Below are positions 32,726-41,943 of a stretch of 64,000 nucleotides of DNA, piece by piece. The translations under genes and the position numbers were made by a program. The stretch lies in NCBI RefSeq assembly GCF_040361435.1, contig NZ_APNL01000001.1:62001-126000 (forward strand). Direction: 5' to 3'. The notes below the pieces were generated by a model, which saw only the letters and a list, made by a program, of their open reading frames with translations, was not told where the DNA came from and did not search any database. Position 1 is the first letter of the stretch. The number at the start of each line of letters is the position of its first letter. This DNA is from Salinisphaera sp002433465 (GTDB lineage Bacteria; Pseudomonadota; Gammaproteobacteria; Nevskiales; Salinisphaeraceae).

Positions 32726-35554
32726 ATGCCCCAATTCAATCAATCCCGTCGTCGATTTCTCAAGCACTCGGTCGTGGCGGGCGTGAGTACCTATGTTGCC
32801 AGCCTGGCGAGCCCGAGCTTCGCGGCGTTGTTCGAACAGGACATCCTGTCGCCGACGGCGCAGGCCTGGCGGCCCGGCACCGGGATGAAATTCCGGCTCG
32901 ACGGGATCGCCAAGGTCACCGGCAGCAAGGTCTTTGCCCGCGATATCCGTGCCCGCGACATGCCGCACTGGCCCGATACCCAGGCCCATGCATTCATCAT
33001 TCGCGCCAGCCGCTGCGATCGCCGCTATCAGGGCATCGATCTGTCCGCGCTGGAAGCGGCCGGGCTGGCACCGGATCGCGTGGTCACCGCTGAAGACATG
33101 GCCCGCGACAATATCCAGGTGCCCGAGTACTACGGCCCGGCCTTCTTCTTGCCCGCTGGCGAGACACCGCTTTATCTGGGCTATCCGGTAGCCTTGTGCA
33201 TCTACCACGATTTCGCCCGTTTTGCCGTGGCCAAGGCGCGGGTACGCGCAGCCGAGGATGTGGTGGTCTACGGCGAACAAACGCCGCTGCCGGAAAAACC
33301 GCCCTATGGCGCCTTTCGTTATATCCGGGTGGGCGGCGATACACCCTATGCGCCCGATCGTTTCTCCGCCTTGCAGGAAACCGTGCTCTACACGGATTTT
33401 CGCAAGCGCCATCCGGTGTGGCCGCAGGCGCTGGAAAACGGCAAGGACAGCCAGCGCGCGATGTATCACGCCAACCAGCTCGCCGAGCAGCTGGATACGC
33501 CGCCCGACGATTGGCTGGTGTTCGAGGCGGAATATCAAACGCCCTATATCGATCATTTCGCCATGGAAGCCGACAACGCCAATTGCTGGTTCGATGCCGA
33601 GGCTGGGGACATGCATCTGGTCTGTGGCAGCCAGTCGCCGGCCGAGTTGGTCGAACGCATGGCCGAGCTGCACTCGGCCAGCACCTTTGCCAGCGGGCGC
33701 CTGTTTCTGCACCCGACCTATACGGTGGGTTACGGCTCGAAGGACAACTCCATCTTTCCGTATTACGGCTTGATCGCCGGGCTCTATGGCGATGGCCATC
33801 CGGTACGCCTGGCCAACGATCGCTACGAGCAGTTCCAGGCCACCATGAAACGCCATCCGTTCACGATTCGAAATCGTCTGGCGGTCGAGCGCGAAACCGG
33901 CAAGTTTCAGATATTCAAGCAGAATCTGACCGCCAACGGCGGTGGGCGCGCCAATTTCTCCAATTCCGTGGCGTTCGTGGGGGCCACGGCCGCCCAGGGC
34001 ATCTATTACATGCCCAACAGCGATCTCACCGCCACGGCCGAATTCTCGCGCATGCCCGAAGCCGGGTCGATGCGCGGTTATGGCACCATTCAGACCATGG
34101 CCGCGACCGAACTGATGGTCGACGAAATCGCCGACCATCTTGATATGGACCCGTTCGAACTGCGCCTGGCGAACGTGTTCAAGTCGGGTATGAAGAACAC
34201 CCAGGGCGCGATCCCGGCCGGGCATCTGCGCGGTGAGGAGATTCTGCACAGGGCCCGCCAACACGAGATCTGGACCCAGCGCGCGGCGCGCAAGCAGGCC
34301 TTCGAGGCCGATCATCCCGAGCAGCGCTATGGCGTGGGTTTTGCCTGTGTCCAGAAGGATTTCGGCCACGGCGCCGAGGGCGTGTTCTCGGAGGTCCGCC
34401 TGAATGCCGATGGCTCGATCGAAGTGCGCAATACCGGGGCTGAAATGGGTACCGGATATTCCACCAGCCAGGCTGCGGTGGTTGCCCAATGGCTCGGACA
34501 GCCTGCGAATACGGTCCACACCGCCGAAACCGAGTGGGACGACCTGGCCATGACCTCGAGCGGCAATCCGTATGTGATGTCGCAGTCGGAACAGGAGGCC
34601 GCCCAGACCGACCCGCGCTGGACGCCGATGCTCCAGCAGGCCTCCAGTGCGAGCAACTCGTCCTATTATCTGTCGTTTCCGACCATCGAAGCGGCCCGCG
34701 TAATCTTCAGACACGGCCTGTGGCCGGTCGCGCTCGAATACTGGCAGCGCGGCATCGGCGGCGGCCAGGCCGCGCCCTATGTCGTGCGCGAACAGGACGC
34801 GCGCTGGGAACAGGGCAAGCTCACAGCCAATGGCATGGAGCCGTTGTCGCTGGCGTTTCTGGCCGAGCGTGCCCATGCCACGGGCCGGGTGACTGGCGCC
34901 ATGGCCCATGCCTTCAATCGCTGGGAATGGTCGAGGGCGGATTATCGGATCGACGGCACCGGCGAGACTCTGCCGCTCGACGGCCTTGCGGTGCGCTACG
35001 GCGACGGTGCCTCCCAGCAGAAGAAAGCGCGGATGACCAGCAAGCGGGGCTTCGAACTGTTGACCCGGTCGAACCCGTATTTCCCGCCCACCCAGCGCAA
35101 CAATGCCGGGGTGACCTATTACAGCGCCTGCGCCACGCTCGTGGAGTTGGCCGTACATACCGGCACCGGCGAGGTGTCGCTACTCAATCATCATTCGTTT
35201 TTAGAGTGCGGCAATACGATCGTCGAGGAACTGGTGTCCGGCCAGCTGCAGGGTGGGCTCGCCATGGGCATCGGTCATGCCCTTTACGAAGACATGCCGC
35301 TTTACGAGGACGGCCCGGGTAACGGCACCTGGAACATCAACCGTTATCACGTGCCCCGGGCCAGTGAAGTCGCCGTCTGGGAGCAGAGCGCCGATATCCT
35401 GCCGCCGTTATCGCGTACCGACCCGCCCAAGGGTATTGCCGAAGTAGTGATGATTCCGGTCGTGGGCGCGATCGGCAACGGCATCGCCCACGCCATCGGC
35501 CATCATTTTCATCGTCTGCCCATTACGCCCGAGCGGATCCGGGAGGTTCTGTGA
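32726..35554 (+). CDS. Tat-exported molybdopterin-binding subunit of a xanthine-oxidase-family hydroxylase
   Basis: 942 residues. A twin-arginine signal 'SRRRFLKHSVVAG' starts the protein, so the cofactor-loaded enzyme is exported. Then come an aldehyde-oxidase/xanthine-dehydrogenase a/b hammerhead domain ('RLDGIAKVTGSKVFARDI') and Mo-cofactor-binding domains ('SMRGYGTIQTMAATELMVDEIA', 'TGAEMGTGYSTSQAAVVAQWLG'). The catalytic Glu lies in 'PPKGIAEVVMIP' (Glu906). It would hydroxylate an aromatic N-heterocycle or aldehyde; the purine context points to xanthine or hypoxanthine, though isoquinoline-1-oxidoreductase-like enzymes share this layout. Its stop overlaps the next start by 4 bp. Confidence 0.9.
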   Translation: MPQFNQSRRRFLKHSVVAGVSTYVASLASPSFAALFEQDILSPTAQAWRPGTGMKFRLDGIAKVTGSKVFARDIRARDMPHWPDTQAHAFIIRASRCDRRYQGIDLSALEAAGLAPDRVVTAEDMARDNIQVPEYYGPAFFLPAGETPLYLGYPVALCIYHDFARFAVAKARVRAAEDVVVYGEQTPLPEKPPYGAFRYIRVGGDTPYAPDRFSALQETVLYTDFRKRHPVWPQALENGKDSQRAMYHANQLAEQLDTPPDDWLVFEAEYQTPYIDHFAMEADNANCWFDAEAGDMHLVCGSQSPAELVERMAELHSASTFASGRLFLHPTYTVGYGSKDNSIFPYYGLIAGLYGDGHPVRLANDRYEQFQATMKRHPFTIRNRLAVERETGKFQIFKQNLTANGGGRANFSNSVAFVGATAAQGIYYMPNSDLTATAEFSRMPEAGSMRGYGTIQTMAATELMVDEIADHLDMDPFELRLANVFKSGMKNTQGAIPAGHLRGEEILHRARQHEIWTQRAARKQAFEADHPEQRYGVGFACVQKDFGHGAEGVFSEVRLNADGSIEVRNTGAEMGTGYSTSQAAVVAQWLGQPANTVHTAETEWDDLAMTSSGNPYVMSQSEQEAAQTDPRWTPMLQQASSASNSSYYLSFPTIEAARVIFRHGLWPVALEYWQRGIGGGQAAPYVVREQDARWEQGKLTANGMEPLSLAFLAERAHATGRVTGAMAHAFNRWEWSRADYRIDGTGETLPLDGLAVRYGDGASQQKKARMTSKRGFELLTRSNPYFPPTQRNNAGVTYYSACATLVELAVHTGTGEVSLLNHHSFLECGNTIVEELVSGQLQGGLAMGIGHALYEDMPLYEDGPGNGTWNINRYHVPRASEVAVWEQSADILPPLSRTDPPKGIAEVVMIPVVGAIGNGIAHAIGHHFHRLPITPERIREVL

Positions 35555-36111
35555 GTACTACCGACCCCATCGTCAGCAAGCCGTTGCATGTCACCGTCAA
35601 CGGTATCGAACAGCCCGTCGAGGACATCCCCGAGCAGTTGATGATGCTCGATTACCTCAACGAGTATCGCAATCTCACCGGCACCCGTTTTGGCTGCGGC
35701 ATCGGCGTGTGTCGCGCCTGCACGGTGATCGTCGATCACGAGGATGGGCGCAGTGAAGAGATCCGCACCTGTATTACCGGTGCGCATTACTTCGAGGGTA
35801 AATCCATTCGCACCGTCGAAGGCCACGCCACGCGCGATGAAAACGGCGATGTAGCCAAACTCTCTGAGGTTCAGCAGCAGTTTCTGGATCACTTCTCGTT
35901 TCAGTGCAGCTACTGTGCGCCGGGGTTCGTGAATGCGGCCACGGTGCTCGTCGAGCGCCTGCAACGCGAGCCGGTACCGCGCTCGCAGCTGGAGGCGACG
36001 ATCAGCGATGCATTGGAATCGCATCTGTGTCGTTGTACCGGCTATGTGCGTTATTTTCGCGCGGTACGCGCTGCGGTGCTCGCCACCCCCGGCACCACGG
36101 TGGAGGGCTGA
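35551..36111 (+). CDS. 2Fe-2S subunit of the molybdenum hydroxylase
   Basis: 186 residues starting at a GTG that overlaps the previous stop. The plant-type ferredoxin cluster is held by Cys49, Cys54, Cys57 and Cys74 ('GCGIGVCRACTV'), the second cluster by Cys119, Cys122, Cys160 and Cys162 ('CSYCAPGF', 'CRCTGY'), the usual set for this family. It has no signal peptide and presumably travels with the Tat-targeted large subunit as a hitchhiker. It relays electrons from the Mo centre to the cytochrome c encoded next. Confidence 0.94.
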   Translation: MSTTDPIVSKPLHVTVNGIEQPVEDIPEQLMMLDYLNEYRNLTGTRFGCGIGVCRACTVIVDHEDGRSEEIRTCITGAHYFEGKSIRTVEGHATRDENGDVAKLSEVQQQFLDHFSFQCSYCAPGFVNAATVLVERLQREPVPRSQLEATISDALESHLCRCTGYVRYFRAVRAAVLATPGTTVEG

Positions 36112-36113
36112 AC

Positions 36114-37322
36114 ATGGCCGGCTATCGACAGACAGTAGCGGCGCTCGTGCTTGCCGTGAGTACCGGCACGGGCTGGGCCGCCAGTCAGGCGACAGCGAAA
36201 CAGATCGAGCGCGGCCAGTATCTGGCCCGCGCGGCCGATTGTGCGGCCTGTCATACCGCCGAAGGCGGCACGCCCTACGCCGGCGGGCGCGCGATCGAAA
36301 CGCCGTTCGGCAAGGTTTACGGCACCAACATCACGCCCGACGACGAATACGGCATCGGCAACTACAGCGCCGACGATTTCTATCACGTGCTCACCCAGGG
36401 CGAATTACCCGACGGCACGCAGCTGTATCCGGCCATGCCCTATACCTCGTATCACGATATCGCGCGCGAGGATTCGGATGCGATGTATGCCTATTTCATG
36501 AGCCTGGACGGCGTGCACGTACCGTCGCCGCAGACCGATCTGGCCTGGCCGTACTCGATGCGCTGGACGCTGAATTTCTGGAACTGGATGTACGCGCCGG
36601 ATGATGACGCCGGCCAGCGGCGCGCGGCCGACAACCAGCGCGGTCGTTATCTGGTCGATACGCTCGGGCATTGCGGGCAATGCCATACCCCGCGCGGCCG
36701 GCTGGGTGCGCTCAAGCGCGATCGTCATCTGCAAGGGGCCGTCATTGCGGGCTGGCAGGCGCCCAGCCTAGAAGCCGAGGCGCTTGCCGCGCGCGGCTGG
36801 GACGATGCGTCATTGCGTGAGTTCATGCGCGAAGGCCGCAGTCGCCAAGGCAGCATGTACAGTGAGATGTATCCGGTCTTTCACCACAGCACGCGCTATC
36901 TCGACGAGGACGATCTGAAGGCGATGAGCCGCTATGTGCTGGGCGAGAATCCGCCGGCCGCGGCGCACGTTGCGCAGACGACCGCCGCCGACGACAGCCC
37001 GGGCCGCCAGCTCTATCTCAACAGCTGTGCCGGCTGTCATGGCGCCGATGGCGAAGGCGCGCCGCATGTGGCAAGCGCGATGACCACCAATACCGCGCTG
37101 CGTCTGGACAGCCCGCGCAATCTGGTCAAGATCATCCACGACGGGATCGACGCACGGGCGTTCACCGGCTACGAACGCGTTCAGGCGATGCCCGGTTTCG
37201 GCGACGCGCTCAGCGATCCCGAAATCGCAAAATTGGCGACCTATCTGCGCCGTCGCTGGGGTGGCCAGCAAAGCGTGGTCGAAGCAGACGATGTGGCTGA
37301 GTTGACTGGCGCGAGCGACTGA
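36114..37322 (+). CDS. Triheme cytochrome c subunit of the molybdenum hydroxylase
   Basis: 402 residues from the ATG at 36114, two bases after the previous stop. A Sec signal peptide (around residues 1-23, W-A-A) is followed by three heme-binding motifs: C-A-A-C-H (43-47), C-G-Q-C-H (187-191) and C-A-G-C-H (305-309). This is the layout of the cytochrome subunits of periplasmic alcohol/aldehyde dehydrogenases. It should accept electrons from the 2Fe-2S subunit in the periplasm and pass them to ubiquinone or a terminal oxidase, replacing the FAD subunit of cytoplasmic xanthine dehydrogenases. Confidence 0.93.
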   Translation: MAGYRQTVAALVLAVSTGTGWAASQATAKQIERGQYLARAADCAACHTAEGGTPYAGGRAIETPFGKVYGTNITPDDEYGIGNYSADDFYHVLTQGELPDGTQLYPAMPYTSYHDIAREDSDAMYAYFMSLDGVHVPSPQTDLAWPYSMRWTLNFWNWMYAPDDDAGQRRAADNQRGRYLVDTLGHCGQCHTPRGRLGALKRDRHLQGAVIAGWQAPSLEAEALAARGWDDASLREFMREGRSRQGSMYSEMYPVFHHSTRYLDEDDLKAMSRYVLGENPPAAAHVAQTTAADDSPGRQLYLNSCAGCHGADGEGAPHVASAMTTNTALRLDSPRNLVKIIHDGIDARAFTGYERVQAMPGFGDALSDPEIAKLATYLRRRWGGQQSVVEADDVAELTGASD

Positions 37323-37541
37323 TCAGTGCGTGGCCGGCTCGTGCGCAGCGGCGCAGTTGGCCACGCAGCCCGGCGCGACCGGGCGTATGAGACAGCGGGG
37401 TGCTGCGCTGCAGCGTTGCTGTGGCCGGCCGGCGCGCTAAACTTGCTCCGCCGAATGGCACGCGCAGCGGGTGCAGCCACGGCGCACGGGTACCCATGCC
37501 CGGCGGTGTAACGATAACCGACCGATATTCCAGGTGATTGA

Positions 37542-39236
37542 ATGACCAAAGACGTCGAGAAACGTTCGCTCTATATTCCCTATGCCGGCCCGACGCTGCT
37601 GGAGATGCCGTTGCTCAACAAGGGCAATGCATTCGATGCCGACGAGCGTGTGGCCTTCAACCTGATCGGTCTGCTGCCCCAGAACGTGGAGACCATCGAA
37701 GAGCAGGTCGAGCGGGCCTATCGGCAGTATCAGACCTGTACCAACGATCTGGACAAGCACATCTACCTGCGCGGCATCCAGGACGATAACGAGACCATGT
37801 TCTTTCGCCTGCTCGAAGAACATCTCGAAGAGATGATGCCGATCATCTATACGCCCACCGTCGGGCGTGCCTGCGAGAAATTCTCGGAAATCTATCGCAA
37901 CCACCGCGGCATTTTCGTGAGCTACCCGGATCGTCATCGCATCGACGACATTATCCGCAGCGCCACCAAGGACAACGTCAAGGTGATCGTGGTCACCGAC
38001 GGCGAACGTATTCTGGGGCTGGGCGATCAGGGCATCGGCGGCATGGGCATTCCCATCGGCAAGCTTTCGCTTTATACCGCCTGTGGCGGTATCAGCCCGG
38101 CCTATACGCTGCCGGTGGTGCTGGACGTGGGCACCAACAACCAGGACCTGCTCGACGACCCCATGTACATGGGCTGGCGCCACGAACGTATTTCCGATGC
38201 CGAGTACGCCGAGTTCGTGGACCTGTTCGTACAGGCGATCAAACGCCGCTGGCCCGGCGTGCTGCTGCAGTTCGAGGATTTCGCCCAGGCCAACGCCATG
38301 CCGCTGCTCAAGCGCTATCGCGACCAGCTGTGCTGCTTCAACGACGATATTCAGGGCACGGCCGCGGTAGTGGTCGGCTCGCTGCTGGCGGCCTGCAAGG
38401 CCAAACAGGAATCGATTGCAGAGCAGACCATCGCGTTCGTGGGCGCGGGCTCGGCAGGCTGTGGCATTGCCGAACAGATCGTGGTGGCCATGACCGATGC
38501 CGGGCTCGAGGAAAGCGAAGCCCGTGCCCGAATCTACATGGTCGACCGCGACGGGCTGATCACGGATGCCATGAGCGGCCTCTACGACTTCCAGAGTCGC
38601 CTGGCCCAGCGCCAGTCCAAGGTCGATGACTGGAACGATTCCACCGAGACCGACCCGCTGCTTACCGTCATCGACAACGCTAAACCGACGGTGTTGGTGG
38701 GTGTGTCGGGCCAGCGCGGCCTGTTCTCGCAGCAGGTGATCGAGACCATGCACCGGCATTGCCCCAATCCGTTGGTGATGCCGCTATCCAACCCGACTTG
38801 GAAGGTCGAGGCTACGCCGCAGGAAATTCTCGACTGGACCCACGGGGAAGCGCTGGTGGCCACCGGCAGCCCCTTCGACCCGGTGGCCGTCGGCGACGAA
38901 AAGCGCCCGATCGCACAATGCAACAATGCCTATATCTTCCCCGGTATCGGCCTGGGCGTAATTGCGACCGGCGCGGCCCATGTGACCGATGGCATGCTCA
39001 TGGCCGCTTCGCAGGCGCTGGCCGAGAATTCTCCGCTGGGCACGACCGGTGACGGCGCGCTCCTGCCGCCGTTGTCGCAAGTGCGCGAACTCAGCCAGTC
39101 CATCGCCTTTGCCGTGGCCAAGAAAGCCCAGGCCGACGGCGTGGCCCTGAAAACCAGCGATGAAACGATCGCCGAACGGGTCGAGCGCCATTTCTGGTAT
39201 CCGCGCTATCGGCGTTATCGGCGGGCAGCGTTCTAG
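37542..39236 (+). CDS. maeA: NAD-dependent malic enzyme
   Basis: 564 residues, same size as E. coli MaeA (SfcA). Signatures: 'YTPTVGRACEKFSEIYR', 'VTDGERILGLGDQGIGGMGIPIGKLSLYTACGGI', metal-binding 'LLQFEDFAQANAMPLLKRYRD' and 'FNDDIQGTAAVVVGSLLAA', NAD-binding 'FVGAGSAGCGIAEQI', and 'MPLSNPTWKVEATPQEIL'. It oxidatively decarboxylates L-malate to pyruvate with NAD in the cytoplasm. It stands alone, 219 bp after the cytochrome gene. Confidence 0.97.
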   Translation: MTKDVEKRSLYIPYAGPTLLEMPLLNKGNAFDADERVAFNLIGLLPQNVETIEEQVERAYRQYQTCTNDLDKHIYLRGIQDDNETMFFRLLEEHLEEMMPIIYTPTVGRACEKFSEIYRNHRGIFVSYPDRHRIDDIIRSATKDNVKVIVVTDGERILGLGDQGIGGMGIPIGKLSLYTACGGISPAYTLPVVLDVGTNNQDLLDDPMYMGWRHERISDAEYAEFVDLFVQAIKRRWPGVLLQFEDFAQANAMPLLKRYRDQLCCFNDDIQGTAAVVVGSLLAACKAKQESIAEQTIAFVGAGSAGCGIAEQIVVAMTDAGLEESEARARIYMVDRDGLITDAMSGLYDFQSRLAQRQSKVDDWNDSTETDPLLTVIDNAKPTVLVGVSGQRGLFSQQVIETMHRHCPNPLVMPLSNPTWKVEATPQEILDWTHGEALVATGSPFDPVAVGDEKRPIAQCNNAYIFPGIGLGVIATGAAHVTDGMLMAASQALAENSPLGTTGDGALLPPLSQVRELSQSIAFAVAKKAQADGVALKTSDETIAERVERHFWYPRYRRYRRAAF

Positions 39237-39618
39237 GCAAGCTCTGCACAACCTGTCGCGGTCGCGCCGGCGTGCTTTGCGCGCGCTTGACAGACAAGTG
39301 AGAGCGTAGCGTGCCCAAGCCAATAACAAGTGGCACGGCAGCGAACACGGACGCCGATCAAGCGCGCGCAAAGCCGGCGGCGCGCAAGGGGTTCGGCCTC
39401 ACAGACGCCGCAGCTGCGTTGCCGGGCGTGACCTGCCAGCAAGGCAGGCGCTGCGCCTGGACGCCTTGCCGCACCCTCTGTGAGGACTCGAACGCGAACC
39501 GCGAGAGGTTACGCAGAGCGTCCTTGGCCTGTGTGCGGCACGCCTATCCAAGGCGCGGCGGCAGCGCTGTGGCGGCTCCGCCGGCCGGCTGGAACGCCGG
39601 CCGATGCAGACCGGCGGA
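39237..39618. other. Intergenic region between convergent maeA and cbpA
   Basis: About 380 GC-rich bases between two converging stop codons. Several GC-rich self-complementary stretches are present (e.g. around 39575-39604, where GCCGGCC motifs face each other), but I see no T-tailed terminator, gene or known RNA. Confidence 0.35.
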
Positions 39619-40611
39619 TCAGACCCCGAGCCGTTCGCGCGGGTTGAAGTCCAGTTCCTGGGCCATGCGTTCGTAGACCGCCCGAGCCTTTTCGCTGTTG
39701 GCGGGCGGCAGGGCGATCCGTAATACCGCATACAGATCGCCGGGCGTCTTGCCCGGCATGCCGCGTCCACGCAGGCGCAGGCGTTTGCCGTCGCGCGAGT
39801 CGGGCGGGATACGCAGATCCACCGCGCCTGCGGGCGTGGGCGTTTTCACGATGGCACCCAGCGCGGCCTCCCAGGGCGCCACCGGCAGTTCCAGGCTCAG
39901 GTCGGCACCGTCGAGCGTATAAATCGGGTGTGGCTTGAAGCCGATTTCCAGCAGCAGATCGCCGGGTATGGCCGCCGTATTGCCGGCTTTGGCCTGGCCG
40001 GCCAGACGCAGCTGCTGGCCTTCACGGACGCCCTTGGGAATGGTGACGTTGAGCGCACGCGAACGCTCCACCGTCTGACCGAGTTCGTTGACTTCGGGGG
40101 TGCGCAGCGTCACGCGCCGGCGTCCGCCGGTAAAAGCGTCTTCCAGATCGAGCTCGACGCGGGCGATATGGTCCTGGCCGCGCCGCTGGCTGCCGAAGCC
40201 GGGCCCGAAGCCATGGGTACGACGGGTCGTACCGCCTGCACGAGCGCCGGCAAAACCGCGCCCGAACAGCGATTCGAAGAAGTCGCTGAAGGTCGCGCCA
40301 TCGGCACCCGGCGGCGGCTCGGCATGCGCGCCACCGCTGAAATCGAAGCCATGATCCCAGCCCGGCGGCGGCTGAAAGCCGGTTTGCGCGCGGGCGCGGT
40401 CCGGGTCGATACGATCATAGGCCGCGCGTTTTTCCGGATCCTTGAGCACTTCGTAGGCTTCATTGGCCTCCTTGAAGCGGTCGTCGGCGTCCACCTCGGT
40501 ACTCACGTCCGGGTGGTATTTGCGCGCCATACGGCGATACGCCTTTTTGATATCGTCTTCCGAGGCGCTGCGCTCCAGACCCAGAATCTTGTAATAATCC
40601 TTGTATTCCAA
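39619..40611 (-). CDS. cbpA: DnaJ-class co-chaperone CbpA
   Basis: 330 residues. N-terminal J domain (1-65) with His33-Pro34-Asp35, which stimulates DnaK ATPase; then a Gly/Phe-rich linker ('GFDFSGGAHAEPPPG', 'GFGPGFGSQRRG'); then two C-terminal substrate-binding domains ('LNVTIPKGVREGQQLRLAGQA', 'DLRIPPDSRDGKRLRLRGRGMPG'). It lacks the Cys-rich zinc domain of DnaJ itself, so CbpA is the right class. No cbpM modulator gene follows it; the next gene downstream is convergent maeA. Confidence 0.93.
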   Translation of the reverse strand: MEYKDYYKILGLERSASEDDIKKAYRRMARKYHPDVSTEVDADDRFKEANEAYEVLKDPEKRAAYDRIDPDRARAQTGFQPPPGWDHGFDFSGGAHAEPPPGADGATFSDFFESLFGRGFAGARAGGTTRRTHGFGPGFGSQRRGQDHIARVELDLEDAFTGGRRRVTLRTPEVNELGQTVERSRALNVTIPKGVREGQQLRLAGQAKAGNTAAIPGDLLLEIGFKPHPIYTLDGADLSLELPVAPWEAALGAIVKTPTPAGAVDLRIPPDSRDGKRLRLRGRGMPGKTPGDLYAVLRIALPPANSEKARAVYERMAQELDFNPRERLGV

Positions 40612-40710
40612 TATTCACCTCCGGTAAGCCCAGCTTGGGGGCTACCGTCATCAATGTATGGGCAGGGGCGACGGCTTCAATTGAAGCCGCGGGCGCCAGG
40701 CCCTTGTTTA

Positions 40711-40732
40711 CGCCGATAGGCTCTTATCGGCG
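40711..40732. promoter_or_regulatory. Inverted repeat between cbpA and a small membrane protein gene
   Basis: CGCCGATA (40711-40718) and TATCGGCG (40725-40732) are perfect arms with a 6-bp spacer, 100 bp upstream of cbpA and 153 bp before the divergent gene. There is no T run, so a protein-binding site or hairpin is more likely than a terminator. Confidence 0.4.
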
Positions 40733-40884
40733 GGGGTCGATCAAAAATGACCGCCGCGACGTGCAAGCCGACCGCAGGGGCGTCGTGCGCCTGTCAAACC
40801 CCGCAAAAAAGCCGTATCGTTGCAGACAGTTTTCGCGCCTGCATGGCCCGCCCATGTTTTCTTAACGACTCACCCGAGTCTTCA

Positions 40885-41202
40885 ATGATCGATTATCTCA
40901 ACGGTGTCGCCGAAGCCCACGCCGTGGATCCGCTGCTGTTCGTGCTGATCTACCTGGTGAGTACGGTACCGTTTCTACTGGTCAGCGGCTGGCTGTTCCA
41001 CCACATTCGCAAGCAGCGCCCGCTGGCCCTGCTCACGTTCGTGTGGGCGCTTTGCTATACCGCGCCCTATCTGTACGTTCTTGCCGTGGGTCGGGATCTG
41101 CCCCTCTGGGTGTATGGCATGGTGGCACTTCTCATCGTCGGCGGCCTGTGGCTGGCCGCACGCGGGTTGATGCGGCGCCTGCGCCGGGCCGAAAACGGCT
41201 GA
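40885..41202 (+). CDS. Small inner-membrane protein of unknown function
   Basis: 105 residues from the ATG at 40885; the open frame extends upstream but those residues are Cys/Arg-rich and implausible. Three hydrophobic segments are visible ('DPLLFVLIYLVSTVPFLLVSGWLF', 'LALLTFVWALCYTAPYLYVLAV', 'LWVYGMVALLIVGGLWLAARGL') followed by a basic tail (MRRLRRAENG), consistent with a three-helix protein. I recognise no named family. It is convergent with tpm. Confidence 0.7.
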   Translation: MIDYLNGVAEAHAVDPLLFVLIYLVSTVPFLLVSGWLFHHIRKQRPLALLTFVWALCYTAPYLYVLAVGRDLPLWVYGMVALLIVGGLWLAARGLMRRLRRAENG

Positions 41203-41242
41203 TCGAAAAAACGCGACGGCTGGCTGCAGGCGCAGGCTGTTT

Positions 41243-41914
41243 TCACGCGGATGCCGTCAGCCGGTAGACATACTCGTCGGCGCTTTTGACGCCGCGCTCT
41301 GCAAGCATGTTCTTACCACCGAGCCGCGCGCCGGTTTCGAGTATCTTGACCTCGCGGTAGGCGTCAAAAAGCGTGTTGACCTCTTCTTCGTCGACCGCAA
41401 AGGGTGGGCCGTTCATCTGGCTCTGGTCGTAGTCCAGCGTAATCAGCAGGCCGGGCGCGTCGTCGTTCAGCAACGTAAACAGGTGCTCGACGTAGCGTGA
41501 TCGCATCGTCTCGGGCAGTGCGATAAGTGCTGCCCGATCATAGAAGGCATCGAAGGGGCCCAGCGTCTGGCCGCTTGCAGCGAAGAAGTCGCCGACCAGT
41601 ATTTCGATCGTGCCGGCACCGCAATCGGCGCGATAGCGCTCGAAGTCGTCGAGTTCGTCGCTGTCCGCGCTCAGATGCTGTTCGACGAAGAAGTCTTGGG
41701 CCGCGATGGGGCTGAGTTCGATGCCGGTTACCCGATGGCCGCGTTCGGCGAGCGTACGCAGGTCCGGCGTCTTGCCGCATAGGGGCACCAGCACGCGGGC
41801 GTCGGTGCCCAGATCCAGCGTGGGCCACCACTTGTTGAGCATCGGGTGCCCGTCGGGCTGATGAAACGCGGTCTGTTGTTGCGACCAGCGCTTGTGCCAG
41901 AAATCCGGCTCCAT
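41243..41914 (-). CDS. tpm: Thiopurine S-methyltransferase family protein
   Basis: 223 residues, length and sequence of bacterial TPMT: start 'MEPDFWHKRWSQQQTAFHQPDGHPML', SAM-binding 'VLVPLCGKTPDLRTLAERGHRVTGIELSPIA', and 'FDAFYDRAALIALPETMRSRYVEHL'. Bacterial members methylate thiopurines and selenium or tellurium oxyanions using SAM in the cytoplasm. Its start is 29 bp after the stop of the GST gene on the same strand, so the two may form a detoxification pair. Confidence 0.94.
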   Translation of the reverse strand: MEPDFWHKRWSQQQTAFHQPDGHPMLNKWWPTLDLGTDARVLVPLCGKTPDLRTLAERGHRVTGIELSPIAAQDFFVEQHLSADSDELDDFERYRADCGAGTIEILVGDFFAASGQTLGPFDAFYDRAALIALPETMRSRYVEHLFTLLNDDAPGLLITLDYDQSQMNGPPFAVDEEEVNTLFDAYREVKILETGARLGGKNMLAERGVKSADEYVYRLTASA

Positions 41915-41943
41915 GGGTGCTCCCTTGAGTCAGCAGGCCCGCC

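Noticed and set aside
32675..35158. An 827-codon open frame on the minus strand opposite the molybdenum subunit gene
   Set aside because: It mirrors the plus-strand gene in a GC-rich genome, has no recognisable family and is rich in Gly/Ala/Arg/His; the plus strand encodes a complete conserved enzyme with operon-like overlap.
39311..39676. A 121-codon plus-strand frame between maeA and cbpA
   Set aside because: GTG start without ribosome site, biased Ala/Arg/Cys composition, and it runs into the 3' end of cbpA on the other strand.
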